From: Narthecium ossifragum
Lineage: Eukaryota > Streptophyta > Magnoliopsida > Dioscoreales > Nartheciaceae
DNA: 64,000 nucleotides
Reading direction: 5' to 3'
Assembly: GCA_963920575.1 (NCBI GenBank)
Contig: OY986969.1
Span: forward strand, 17,159,288 to 17,223,287
Shown here one piece after another: positions 36,136 to 47,796 of the stretch. The position numbers and the translations under genes were made by a program. Below the pieces are notes generated by a model. That model saw nothing but the letters and a program-made list of their open reading frames with translations, made no database searches and was not told the origin of the DNA. How positions within the stretch are numbered: the first letter of the stretch is position 1; each line of letters begins with the position of its first letter.

Positions 36136-37925
36136 CCTAGGACCACCATCTAGCATAGATTAATCTACTAATTAGCCTTTCAAACAACCAAGAACACCTA
36201 ATCAAGCCTAAGAGTGAAGAATCCGACATAGCTACACAAATCCTTGATTAATCCTCGATCTCGATTAATCCGTGTTGCCAAGCCCTTGATGTGTTCCTCT
36301 CCTTGCCGCCGACCTCTCCAAGCCTCTGGATCAAGCTCCCTCGAATTGATGCAACGGTGAAGAGAGAAGAGAAAACACAAGGTTCCCGCTGGTTCTTATA
36401 GACCCGTGTCTAGCGACCGATCAGTCTATGCCAGTTCAGCGTCCTTATCCGGACACGTCAAAGACGGTGTAGACATAGGGTCAAGGAGCAACCGATCGTT
36501 CTTGGGTTACTAGCTGTCCTAAAGACAAGCTTCCGCGCGCCCGAGCACGGATCTTTCGATCCCAAACCCACCTAAGGTTCTAACAAGCATATACATCATT
36601 CATAGGGCTGTGTGTGCACTACGTGGATGCGAAACTGAACATCAAGGTGTAATTTACCAAATTATCATTGGGGTCCAAAATCAACAATGCGATCAGACGC
36701 TTGACGCAGAAACATACCAATAAAACATGACCCCCAACCTACACGGTCAAGTCAAATCAAAGGAACGGATCCTCACACAACCGATATTAACATTGCCAGC
36801 ATAAGGGGACAACAAACACAGTACAAACTCACAATTTAAAGCTAGCTCTCTTAACATCCGTTGAAGTCCATAACAGAGGAACATCAAACTTGGTCCATCA
36901 GAGCTTCTTGGAAGGTCGCACAATCTGAGAAAGTTCTCTTTGTTATGGGACCAGTGGTTCCTGACCAAGAAGGGGGGAAGGAGATCAGCTTGGGCTTTAA
37001 TGAAATCTCTCAACCATCTGATCTTGTTTGACTACTGCCATGCCAGTGCACATGTAAAGACTTGTAATGGAACCACCTGATTAATTCCATGATCAAGACT
37101 CAAGAGGGAAGGAGCTACCTGCTCCATGCACGCCTTGGGGCCTCCTCGTACTAATGGAGATAAATTCATCGCGGCGGTCGGCAGGCAGTAACTGTGCACG
37201 CTTAATAGCTACTTTGAGACAAGGAGGAACAAGGAGGGCTAGAGAAGAAGGGGGGACAACGGGGAGGAGCTCCTGACACCGAGTTCCAGTGGATTGACGT
37301 CGGCTGAGACTCCATCGACTCCATCTTGGCGGGCGTCGTCGGCGTCGAGATTTCGGCGTTGAAGATGACTCCATTTCGGCGGGCAATGACGGCGTTGAGT
37401 TCCCAACGTCAAAGAACCTTGATGGGCACCATAAGAGAGAGGGAGAGTGAAAAGAAGAAGGAGGAACGATGGCGTTGAGCTCCCGGCGTTTCATTCCAGA
37501 GCGCCAGTGGCGGAGATGACTCCATCTTGGCGGGCGTCGGCGGTGTCGAGATTTCGGCGTTGGAGAAGCTTGATCGCCACTGTGAGAGACTGAGAGAAGA
37601 AGGGGAGGGATGGTCGGATTAAAATATCCATGACAATAAATGTTTTATGAGTCCCATCTCTAAGATAGATTAAATCTTAACCGTAGATCCAAGCGAATGG
37701 CCACGATCAGTCATTACACAATTCTGCAATAGCTTTTGTATTGCACACCCTCCGGATCCATGTGCATGTGGCATGTGTAATGCACATGTCACCTATTGGT
37801 AGCCCACTACCGATTGTTGATCTAGTCGAACTACCGATGAACTAGATAGTCGAACTATCGATGAACTAGATCAAACTACCGATGAACTAGATAAATCAAT
37901 CAGTAGTGGGGTATCGATAGGTTCA

Positions 37926-38125
37926 NNNNNNNNNNNNNNNNNNNNNNNNNNNNNNNNNNNNNNNNNNNNNNNNNNNNNNNNNNNNNNNNNNNNNNNNNNN
38001 NNNNNNNNNNNNNNNNNNNNNNNNNNNNNNNNNNNNNNNNNNNNNNNNNNNNNNNNNNNNNNNNNNNNNNNNNNNNNNNNNNNNNNNNNNNNNNNNNNNN
38101 NNNNNNNNNNNNNNNNNNNNNNNNN
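37926..38125. other. Assembly gap of 200 N
   Basis: Exactly 200 ambiguous bases, a placeholder length. The left flank repeats GAACTAGATAG-type words and CTACCGATG (37800-37925), so the missing part is probably a short tandem repeat. Order and distance across it are not certain. Confidence 0.98.
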
Positions 38126-38601
38126 CCACCAAGACTTGAGCAGGTAACAACTAGCCAAACTTCATCTCTTTCGCTGCTCATGAAAGAAAAGCAGCGAGAA
38201 TCTGTTAGAAAAAAATAGACAATTGCGTATGAAACTTGAGAGGTCTATCAAGAATTTACCTTACAAGAGTTCATAGTTTAGTGTCCATATTGCATGTCTT
38301 TGTGATGGATGCCCCTTTGCATGTCAGTGTAAAACTGGAAAATCCGACCGGCCTATGGTTGGAGTAAAATATGGAAACCTAAGGATAGAAAAATTAGGAA
38401 GGGCAGCTTCATGGTTGTGGCAATTGAATACCATAGTATATCACCACCGGCACTCCTGCAGGGATTGGATATCTTCCCATTGAACCAAACTGTAAATGTT
38501 TGCCAATTAGTAACCATAATGAACATACAAATGTACATGAAGAAACGTGGAGGGGGGGGGGGGGGGGGGGAAATCACTATGTTTGAGACAACTTAGCCCA
38601 A
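38126..38601. other. 3' flank of the FAR1 gene; no gene
   Basis: Likely 3' UTR and intergenic DNA for the minus-strand gene. Contains a 20-base G run at 38552-38571. I see no ORF or repeat with ends. Confidence 0.5.
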
Positions 38602-39556
38602 TCACATTACATTCATTCTTTCTTGAGTGCCTATAACTGATGACGGCGGAGGTTGAGCGCCGTTGAAACCATTTAGACCATTTGTTTGTTGATTTCCCTC
38701 AACCTATTACATAAAAAACACAGTGAAGAATCACAACCTAATCAAGGATTAAAAAGTTACCAAGATTTACCTCTTGCTTCTTCCCTTTGGGTTTTAGCTT
38801 TGTCTCCTTCCTTTTCTCGAGTTGACGAACCTTAGAGTTCACTGGTAAAGGACTCAAGCATTTGATATTATCTCTCTGCTCCACACCCACATGTGCACTA
38901 TGACCAAGCGTGGGATCTGAGCCCACATGAGTGTGAGAAGAACCAACAGATTTTGGTCCAAAGTATGATAGTTTTTCTTTTAACTCACGAAGACAATCAA
39001 GAACCATATTGCACTTTTCATCTGATTCTGCTCCTAAAATAGCTATCTCCTCAAATGCCTCGTTAAGCATATCACGCCGTTGGGCTTCTGGGGTGAGTAA
39101 TTCTAGACGTCTTTTTTCCTTACCATCTAATGATCTATGACATGAACAAGATCTTGCGTTCCACGGACTAAGCACGTGATTGTGCTGCAGTTCAACTGTG
39201 CAGAGCTTCCACTTTCCATCAGGACCTAGCAACGCATTTATCCTCGCCCCACATTTTGTCTTGGATGTAGGTAGTGGGCGCACATTGTTATCGCTTTTTG
39301 ATCTCCGTTTCCCTTCACATGAGCAGGAGTAGATAACATATTTCAGGTTTCCATCGTCATCTAATTTTGAGCTTCTCTTAATGATTGTAAACCCCAGTTG
39401 CCTCGCATAGTCTCTGTAAAATTCATGAACTTCTTCAGCAGATCCAAATACCATTCCTTTTTTAGGCTCATCAATGGCTTCATCTGTCACAGTCTTTTCA
39501 TTGATATCATCTGTACCCAGCGGGGTAAGGACCTCTTCATTCTGACATTCTTCCAT
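38602..39556 (-). CDS. Short FAR1-domain protein (FAR1-related, DNA-binding part only)
   Basis: Two coding exons, 38771-39556 and 38602-38703, joined by GT (38769-38770) and AG, give 295 aa ending in ERMNVM. The FAR1 DNA-binding domain covers about residues 30-150: FYRDYARQLGF, CSCEGKR, KTKCGARI, HNHVLSP (WRKY-GCM1-type C2H2 zinc ligands). Then a helical region (LDCLRELKEKLSYF) and a basic Lys-rich tail. The MULE transposase and SWIM domains of full FHY3/FAR1 (700-800 aa) are missing, as in known short FAR1-related proteins. It is probably nuclear and DNA-binding, possibly antagonistic to full-length members (inference). An AG acceptor (TTTCAAG) sits just before the ATG, implying a 5' UTR intron. 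The first ATG of a longer open frame is at 39628. Confidence 0.85.
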
Positions 39557-39977
39557 AATGAAAACTACCCTTGAAACACTGACAGTGGCAGGGATCAACT
39601 TATTGCATACATAAATTTTAACAGACATACTAATCTAGAGTAGACAAAGACATCAACTTACATTCATGTTATCCATTATAACAATGATGGTATAGCTAAC
39701 CATCGATAACAACTTATGCAATGAAGACAACATACGCAATAAGAATAGCTTATGCTATGAAGACAACGTATGAATCAGGAACAAACAGCGGAATATTTAG
39801 GAAATTACAGGGCCCTGTCAACAAATCTAATTCTCTCATTAGCCAATTCAAAGCATAATCCCCTGCAAAACAGCAGAATTATCCATATTTTTACACTATA
39901 AAAAGCATAATAATCCGTTGTTTGGTATCAATCACTTAGGATTGTGCCGATCTAGTTTGGGAGTGCCTTAATTACCG

Positions 39978-40440
39978 TAAGATTGAATGAAGACATTTCA
40001 AGTGGACTCCTTTCTCAGAAGCCTCGCAATCAAGTAACTTTCCACATCCTTCATTGCGTTCTTGCACTTTTTAAAAGCTAGAAGTTTTCCGTCTCTTTTG
40101 GGATAAAACCCATCCCTAGAATGTAACGCTCCGAACGAAATATGTAAAAGATGGGATAAATCGCCATAGACGGGATTATACCTTCGAATCTGAGATAGCA
40201 GCCGACTATCCCTCGCGAGATGATGAAGTCTCAGGAGACTAGATCGGCGGCGGGCCTCGTCTGATAGATAAGCACGCGCGAGAAGATGAGATCGCAAGAT
40301 GAGGGAGATGAGGGTGTTGCCCGAGAGCTCGGCGGCGCCAATGGCCAGCTTGGCGGAGGGTGTATCCCGTAGGCCGGCGGAGAAAGGGGAATTGGATGCC
40401 GGCGAGGTAGGTGGAGGCAAAAACCCGACCAAATTCTAGG
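39978..40440 (-). other. Probable 5' exon of the FAR1 gene, with an open frame of unknown meaning
   Basis: A minus-strand frame stays open from about 40432 to a TGA at 39998 and includes ALHSRDGFYPKR and LLSQIRRYNPVYGD. It reads like protein but has no early ATG, and I do not recognise it. A donor-like ACG/GTAATTAAG lies at about 39977, facing the acceptor before the FAR1 ATG, so it is likely 5' UTR. A TTTCCCTAG acceptor-like site at about 40434 would instead make it an internal exon of another transcript. Confidence 0.4.
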
Positions 40441-40529
40441 GAAAAAAAGAAACACTTTGGATTGAGTAGTGATGCGTCCCACTTGTAGGCTGTGAAATTT
40501 TCACACCCTACGTGGAAAAACACCCCCGC

Positions 40530-40573
40530 CCTCTCTCCTCTCTCCTCTCTCCTCTCTTCTCTCTTTCTCTCTT
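40530..40573 (-). promoter_or_regulatory. CTCTC-rich tract upstream of the FAR1 gene
   Basis: Repeated CTCTCCT units on the plus strand (GA-rich on the gene strand), about 100 bp upstream of the putative 5' exon. GA/CT tracts are common plant core-promoter features. Function is inferred from position only. Confidence 0.4.
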
Positions 40574-40773
40574 CATACACGTGCCTGCCAACCATATTGA
40601 ATAAATTTATTTGAAACTGTATTTGAACATCATAATCTATTTTATTTTTATTTCAAAGGCTAAGCAGAAGAATTATACATATATTATCAAAAGCCCTTTT
40701 AACATCAAAAAGGACATTTCATGAGCACCTTGTCAACTTGAATTCTATTGGAATATGTTCACGTGTTTTTTTA

Positions 40774-40977
40774 GGCCTCATTTCGTATGGGATTAGTTTA
40801 TTCTGAAATAAGGAATTTTGAGTAGGAAAAGTGAGAATAAAATAATAATGAATATTTGAAATAAGAAAAAATAGAGTGGTAGTGGTAAGTGGAATGAAAA
40901 TAAATGAGTAATGATTACTTAGAATAGGAAAAAAATGTTTAGAAATAAATATGGGAATTTCCATACCAAATGAGGCT
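40774..40977. mobile_element. Tourist-like MITE, about 204 bp
   Basis: Inverted tips GGCCTCATTTCGTATGG (left) and AGCCTCATTTGGTATGG (right end, minus strand). The AT-rich core is rich in AATAAG/GGAAT words. The left flank is TTA, but the right flank does not repeat it cleanly. Tips and size fit PIF/Harbinger-derived MITEs. Confidence 0.7.
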
Positions 40978-42239
40978 GACTAAAGTATAGCAATGCATAA
41001 GAATTAACAAAGGTTTAAGACTAACCCATGAAGTAACTTCACAACCAACAACAAAAATCATCTCAACCACATTCTTATGATGTTATACCAACCTCAAATT
41101 CATCGGAATCAACATCATCCAAAACAATACAGCCATACATCAGATTTTCCATAAATTGCCTATTCAAATACATGAATTAGTCTAATAATTCATATTTTTC
41201 GAAAAATAACAGAATCTTCGTATCCTTGCAAATAAATGAGCCCTTATTCTAAGATAGATCCAACATGTAACACTCACAAGGAAAAGAATGATGCACCGAA
41301 CAAGGTGGTATAACATTCAGAAAAGTTGGTATACCTCTTGTATAGGATTAGCTTCCATTAAGACCATACTAAAGCAAATACAAATGCTTTACCAAACAAC
41401 CCATAATACCAGTAAATGTAAGGCATAAACACCCAATAAATTCGCATATTTCCTACAAAGAAACACCAACAAAATAAAGGTTTTTCTATGCCAAAACTTG
41501 CACTTCAATTGTGCCCCCCAAGTGTGTAATTTTTTTTTCATTATTTTTGATGACATGAAGTTGGCATGAAACTATAATAAGTATCATCAAATCATTCAGA
41601 TCCACCGGCAGCTTCTAAATGGGATGCCTTTCCTCTTTTAGCATCCCCGGACCCTCCATTTACCTGCTCTCCAAGACCCAATTTCTCATTGTAATTTTGC
41701 AACTCTTTCATATTTCTCTCCTTATCGAAACACATACAAGATTCAAACTATTCGGACTCGAGATCGAAGCCATTCTAGACGTTACCACAAGTGGTATCCC
41801 TCAAGGACCTAAGCACTCATTTAAATAACCCAAATCTTGCACAGTTTCGTATCTGATTTTGGATAAGTTTCTATGCAACCAGGCCTGTTTCTGTATCTGC
41901 TAAATTAAAACCATTATTCTATATACAACCGTGAATAATAAAATACTCATCCAGAATCACTTTAGACAGTTATCATTTTCTCCTCTTCAGTGAGCTTGCT
42001 CAATGACTGCTCAATCATCTTGTACTGCCAGTGTGCGATGTGTCACCACTATGAGTCGAATTCTCATCATCGGTGTGTGCAAGAAACTCAAGTCTACACA
42101 AAGTCTCCCAACTGAACATCATTGCATCTACTTGCTGCCTGTTCCCAAAAAAGAAAATGTATAATTAGTGATTATTCCTATTTGGAGACTTTTCTTTTCC
42201 TATAATTTGGATACAAGTTCTTAACCTAGTCTCATAATC
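40978..42239. other. No supported gene; AT-rich intergenic DNA
   Basis: I find no ORF above chance, no repeat ends and no RNA gene. The small plus-strand frame at 41619-41828 has no recognisable homology. Confidence 0.5.
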
Positions 42240-42779
42240 CACAATTTTATGACGAAAATGCTCTTATCCTCAATCTCCTCCATGGTGGAGGTGAGGGCTC
42301 GGTCCTCGGCGAAGCTGGGGACTCTCCCCGTTCGATCCCATTGCCGATCTCCCTGTTCGATTCCGTCGCCGATCAGGAGGTCGGAAGGAGGAGGAGGTCA
42401 GTAGGGAAGTTGGATTGGTCGGTGATGGGGAGGTTGGAAAGAGGAGGAAGAGGTTGAGGTGGGGAGGTCGGAGATCCCGTCGTTGAAGGGGATCCTGTCA
42501 CCGTCACGATCCCGTCGGAGATCTCCGTCGCCGTCGGTGAAGGGGAGGTTGGAGATCCCGTCGGTGAAGGGGATCTTGTCACCGTCGCGATCTCGTCGGA
42601 GGTCGTGATCCATGATCTTAGGATCGGACAACGCCACCGTGGGAAGAGGTGAGAGGAGAGAGAAAAGGCAGGGGAAGGTAGGAATAATGTAGAAATACAG
42701 GGGAAAATAGTAGAAAACAGTGAAAAATGTTGGAAAATAGGTAAAGTATGCTGAGAAAATAGGAGAAAAATACAAAAAT

Positions 42780-43515
42780 TATGGTGAAAAGTAATTACTA
42801 AAATTGTGAAAATTAACTATCAAAATGATGGTGGAAAGTAAGTACCAGAACTGTGAAAGTAACTACCAAAATTGTGAAAAGTAACTACCAAAATTGTGAA
42901 AAGTAACTAATAAAATTGTGAAAAGTAACTACCACTTAAGTCAGCCCTAATTGTTTGAAAAGTAACTACCATGGAAATGGGGCCCCCAATATTTTTCTTT
43001 ATTTATCCCATATTTTCCTTATTTTAATTGATTTTTTTCATATATTATTGGTAAAAAGTAACCACCGTGGAAAGTAACTATCGCAAAAATAAACTACCGT
43101 GGAAAGTAAGTATAGTCGAAACTAAAGTTATTTTTCATTTTAAAAAATGCAAAGTGAAATTCCCCTACTATTTTTCTTGATTTTGCCCATAGTTTTCTTA
43201 TTTTAGCTAATTTTTGCACTTATTATTTGTGAAAACTAACTACCGTTAAAAATAACTAATAAAACTATGGAAAGTAACTATTACCAGTATTGTGGAAAAT
43301 AACCAATTAAGTCGGCCCTACTTTTTTGAAAAGTAATTACCATGGAGAAGGGGCCCCACTATTTTTTCAGCTATTAATTGTGGAAAGTAACTACCATATT
43401 TTCCCAATATTGAAAAGTAACTACAAATATTGAAAAGTAACTACCATCTTATAAGTTACTTTCCACCAAATTACTCTTCAACAAAAATTGAAAAAATTAA
43501 AAGTAACTACAAAAA
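42780..43515. repeat. Degenerate array of GAAAAGTAACTACC units
   Basis: Units of the form (T/G)GAAAAGTAACTACCA with AAATTGT spacers recur more than fifteen times at irregular spacing of about 17-40 bp. The orientation switches to GTTACTTTCCACC near 43460. AT-rich and not coding. Spacers are not unique and unit spacing is irregular, so it is not a CRISPR array. Confidence 0.85.
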
Positions 43516-43895
43516 TTGAAAAATCGGAATTTTTCTATTTTCAATCATTTTTCCTACTATTTTCTATTATTTTTCACTATTTTCTACCCATTTTCCACGA
43601 TCCACTGTTGGCTTGTCATCTTTGTCGCCGATCTCCTCCGACCTCCTCCTCCCCGTCGCGACCTCGCCGGTCTCCTCCGACCTCCTCCAGACGGTGAGCT
43701 CGTGATCCCCGTTGCTGATCTTGGGATGGAGGATCACGACCTTGGGATGGAGACCTCCTCCTCCCGACGGCGAGCTTGGGATCGGCGATTGGCGATGGTC
43801 GGGATCAACGACGGGCGTGGCGACGGGATTGGCGGAGACCTTGTGTTGAATCCGACGGGATCCGACTGGATCGACAACGGGGAGCCGGGGAAGGA

Positions 43896-46174
43896 TGTGA
43901 GGACCTGCCCCTCTACTCCTGGGTTGACCGGCTGGGTCGGGCCCGTGGCTCGTTTGCTTGTTTCGCGTCGAGCGCGTGATCCGGCGGATCGCATTGTTTC
44001 TTGGATTGCAAGGGCAATTTGGTAAATCGCACATTGTCAGTTTGTTTCACACCCGTGTGTGCATACATTGACCGTGTTTTTGATATTGTCTGTTTAGAAC
44101 GATTAGGTAGACCTGAGATCAAAAGATATGGGCTCGGGTTTGTGTTTTTGCCCAAGTCTAGTTTTCTGCACCTAGATGATCGATCATTCCTTACTAGAGG
44201 GATCGTTAATTTGTGATGATTGATCATCCCTCGCTGGAAGGAGATCATCCCTCGCTGGAAGGATCGATCATTTGGCGCATGAAGTTGTGATCATTTTGAA
44301 GGATCGATCATTCTGATGATTCATAAGTCGGTTCGTCCGTCTATAAAACGAACGCGACCTTCTTCTTTAAATCCTTTTGAAATCCGCGGTCCCTGAGCTC
44401 AATTCTGACTAGATTTGGAAGAGGTTGAGGGCGATCGTCGGCTTGGCAGCTGGGATTGAAGCTGCGCTAGTCTAGGTAGGGATTCTACCTACTTTCTTTC
44501 CGATTTTGTGAGGTTTTGAGCTTGATTGTGTTTGATTTGAGTTAATCTTGTTGCATGTTCGTTGGTTTGTAGTAGAAATACCGGTTTTGGAGTCGTGGTT
44601 GTCCGTACTACCAGATCTCAAGTTTTTTGTGGGATTTGGTAGGCTTTTTCGACGGTATTTCTCACCGTCCGGTTGCCGGAGAACGCAATAGGATCGATCA
44701 TTCTTGTGGAATGATCGATCACTCTGGGTTGGTCATGCTTAGTCCGGGAAGGATCGATCATATGGTTGGAGATGATCGATCATGTCCCTTAGCTGACATG
44801 GGCGAGGTCCTTGGTCACGAAGGTGATCGATCGTCCTGGAGGGAAGATCGATGCCTTGTAGCTTGACAGGGAATGAACCTTCCCATCACGAGGGTGATCG
44901 ATCATTCCCCTGGAGACGATCGATTCTTTTTGTGACAGGGAGGTGTTTTCAATGGTTTTTGCCCACGGGGTTTCGCATATGCGGTTTTCTCTACAGTTTT
45001 ATAAATTGGTACATATCCTTGATGATGTGAGCCCCATAATGAGAGGTAATGGTGAACCGGGAGAGTGATGACTACCAGGATGTATAGATAGCATGTTGTA
45101 CTGTTAGCCTTGTTTCTGTGAGTTGCTTCCCGTAATATGCTGTCTTTTGGCAGACTGGTTGCAGTTGGTGGGGTTACCACTGTAGCAGTTCCTTGACCTG
45201 TATTTATTGTTCACCACCCCGTGCCGGCAGGGTGCCAAGCCCAGACCTTGTTTATTTAATCGTCACATATGTTGCATGCTTATCTGCTTTCCTGTGTTTG
45301 TTCATAGCATGCATCTGGTTGTGCATTAATTGCATAAGGTTAGGGCGTGGGCGATCCGTGGGTCGCCGTCCCGAGGCTTGGAAGCTCGGATTTAGCCCTA
45401 GGACCGGGGTTGGGTAGCTTGGTCCAGGTTTGAATGGTGGTGTTCAGTCGATTTCGAGGATAGGCCTAAATGACTTGAACACCTGTTGATTGATGATTTT
45501 AAAAGTCGTGTCGGCCTCGAGCTGAGTGCTGAGGTGTAGGCGGTGTCTGGTGATCTACGACTCTTGAGTAGAGGGTGTGCCTACTCAACGGTGCCATTTC
45601 TTGCCCGTAGTGCTGATTTTCTGCTTGTGAGTCTGTAGTGTTGGTTTCCTGCGTTTAGGGACACTCGGTGGGGTTATGAGACCCCTGTGTACACCCAGAT
45701 CTTGCTAGAAGGCGACAATATTGCGTTTCCCTCTTTCTTCTATGTGTCGTAGTGTAGTTTTCTTGCTGAGCTTAGTTGCTCATTCCTACCCGGGCTGTGT
45801 TTTGCAGGTGCAGACGTTAGCTCCTCTTCAGTGGCCCCTACCGGGCAGTTGGTCGGCGGTGCGACAGCGCCTGGCGGAGTTTGAGGAGTGGTGATCTTCT
45901 GTTCCTGAACCTTTGTTTAGTTAGCCTCCTACGAAAGTGTATAAATGTTTGTACTTGATCTTCCCCTCTTCGAGGTTGTGTAGATTGTACCTTTGGAATT
46001 GTAATCTTCAGTTTGAGGTTTCTTTAAATTATTGATTTGTTAATTGATGGTTTTTGATGAATTGCTTATGGAGACCAATAGGTTAGAGGGAACCATCGTC
46101 AAAATTTTCCGTAGTTTGTTAGGTTCCGGTTCGCGTCCCGATCTGGTTGGGCTTTCGCGGGTCGGGGCGCGACA
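43896..46174 (+). mobile_element. Solo LTR F (2,279 bp), same family as A/B/E
   Basis: TGTGAGGACCTGCCCC to GGTCGGGGCGCGACA. Flanks AAGGA (43891-43895) and AATGA (46175-46179) match at 4 of 5 bases. It sits within the right arm of T, whose sequence continues across it. Colinear with A throughout, including TATAAA at 44342-44347 and the GATCGATCATT cluster at 44180-44930. Complete and uninterrupted, so useful as a family reference. Confidence 0.9.
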
Positions 46175-46400
46175 AATGAGGTGGTGGTGACCTCGATCCG
46201 ACTGAATTGGTGACGGGGAGCCGGAGGAGTAGGTGGCGGCGGGGACGGCATCAGGGAAGGAGGTGGCAACGGGGATCGACGACGGACGTCGACGGTGAGC
46301 TCAGGATCGGCGATGAACGGAATCGACGAGGAGGAGATCGGGATCGGCGATGGACGGGGGGGATAGGGGGTATGGATACATATAGATACGTAGTAGGGGA

Positions 46401-46701
46401 ATTTTGGTCCAGTAATAATTTGAAGACCTAATGACAAATTAGCATCTTTTAGAAGACGTATTGACAATTGACTCAAAAGAAAATGCATCATCCTATTCGA
46501 TTCGAAAAAAACATCTCGAAAGAGCTACCATAATGAACACTTTAGTTTGGATATAAGTAACTCACACTGTGCAAATTGAGAAGCTTCTCATTAACCGCCT
46601 TCTCAAGAGACAGAGACAGCTTCATAGTTGAACCAAAAAATAAACGATCAAGCGATATGAAGAAAATTAATCACCAAGAAAGTTGAATCCAAAAAAAAAA
46701 A
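46401..46701. other. No supported gene
   Basis: AT-rich sequence between element T and the LTR-like repeat at 46702. An A run (46691-46701) marks the junction. Confidence 0.4.
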
Positions 46702-47650
46702 TGGTTCCTCAAATTGAACTTGTTAAGTGGTGATCCTGATAGCAAAACATTTGATTCGATGCACCTTCTCTAAGGCTTTCGTACAGGGTCTCTTTCCTGG
46801 TCTCGGCTCCTCCTTAGCCAAAGCTATGGCTAGGTCGAGAGATACCTTTAGGGGTTTAGGAGAAGCACCCTAGGTATTCGACGATGAAGACTCAAACCGG
46901 AGGAGACAGACGGATGAAGAAGAGGATTACCTCACAACTTCCTCTATAGTTGTTTGGCTACCCTTGGGGGATCCAAACTTTGGAGAACGTGGCAGCGGTG
47001 ATGAGGTGGCGGAGAGGAGCACGACAGCCAAGGGGGACGTCGGGGACTTGGAGTTGGATGACGGAGGAGTGGACGGCAGCGGAGAAAGATGGAAGCTTGA
47101 GGGCGGATGGATGATGGCAACGGACGGTGGAGGCTGGTGGTGGAGAAGGGATCTTGCGGTAGGGAAGGGAAGGTGGTTGGTGGAGTTGGTGGAATTAGGG
47201 TTGCATCTACTTATAGATTATTCTACTAATAACTCTACTTTATTCAGCATAATTCATCCATGACCTAATACAAACTATAGAGGTCCTTTTATAGAGGCCT
47301 TGACAGAGTTCTAATCCAACTAGAGAACTACATTGCTTTAATCAGCAAGTAATAATACTTTCCTATTAAGACTCAATTAGTTCTCAAACTTTCTAATAAC
47401 TAGGACTCATAATAGGAACTAATAAAGTAAAGTATAAACTAAACTCAAACTAGGAAACTGACTCAATTAAGATAACTATTAAGTAGGAAATCAACTAAGT
47501 AAGCAAACCAGCTAGGGAATAGGAATCCTTAAGGCCGGCTTGGCTCAACCTTCTCCAAATGGGTGTGGTTGCAGCAAGCTCCTTGGCATGGGCCCGCCCA
47601 AGCAAGGTCGTGGGTCCCTTCTTGGAATGGCTCAGTTCGACCTCGTATCA
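46702..47650 (-). mobile_element. Possible solo LTR U
   Basis: TGGTTCCTCAAATTG at 46702 and CCTCGTATCA ending at 47650. On the minus strand it would start TGATACGAGG and end GAGGAACCA (TG...CA). The adjoining flanks AAAAA and ACATT do not match, so there is no target-duplication support. The plus-strand frame at 46964-47263 is Gly/Asp-rich, repetitive and probably not a gene. An unrelated repeat is equally possible. Confidence 0.35.
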
Positions 47651-47796
47651 ACATTTTGAACAATAAATTAAACATAAAGTAATCCAAAGATTTTGTGTCT
47701 TCCTGTGCTTATGGAGTAAATCCAAAGCCATCAAAATTGACATCAAGTTGTCATCAATCATCAGCTTCAACTTCGAATAAATGAACATATCCAAAT

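Larger units (their letters stand above)
29489..36777 (-). mobile_element. LTR-like element N, split by fragment Q and hAT element R
   Basis: TGTCACGCCCTGACCC at 29489 and GGATCCTCACA ending at 36777. Flanks CAACA and CAACC agree in 4 of 5 bases. Own sequence is 29489-30356, 30679-31363 and 36144-36777. The first 50 bp match the inverted end of H, and of D and Q reversed (CCCATCCGG), placing N in the D/H subfamily. It lies inside P. No ORF. Confidence 0.8.
18511..37759. mobile_element. Element P: about 1.9-kb foldback/Mutator-like element with 415-bp inverted arms, exploded by insertions
   Basis: Left arm 18511-18632 plus 27258-27550 is the inverted repeat of 37345-37759; both are 415 bp. 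Shared blocks include GGATCC, GGGCAATACAAAAGCTAT, GTGGCCATTCG and GAGTCATCTCCGCC. Interior once inserts are removed: 27551-27890, 29320-29488 and 36783-37344. The minus-strand frame 36747-37013 is open but I do not recognise it. Insertions O, W and N broke it. I found no clear 9-bp target duplication, so the superfamily is an inference from the long arms. Confidence 0.75.
42240..46400. mobile_element. Foldback-like element T, right arm split by LTR F
   Basis: The left arm (about 42240-42780) contains CTCCGTCGCCGTC/GATCCCGTC phrases followed by AAATAGTAGAAAACAGTGAA. The right arm (43515-43895 and 46175-46380) has the inverse order: TTTTCACTATTTTCTACCC, then CTCCTCCGACCTCC and GATCGACGACGG phrases. 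The core consists of short degenerate repeats. The arms are diverged and the ends not exact. No transposase. Superfamily unknown. Confidence 0.6.

Noticed and set aside
37871..38181. Frames crossing the N gap
   Set aside because: They are runs of unknown residues over the assembly gap.
42780..43515. CRISPR array
   Set aside because: Eukaryotic sequence, irregular units, non-unique spacers and no cas genes.
43516..44034. 169- and 155-codon frames on opposite strands
   Set aside because: They cross the insertion border between foldback arm T and LTR F, so the fusion is accidental.
46702..47650. Confident solo LTR U with TSD
   Set aside because: TG...CA-like tips but the flanks AAAAA and ACATT disagree; kept only as a low-confidence feature.
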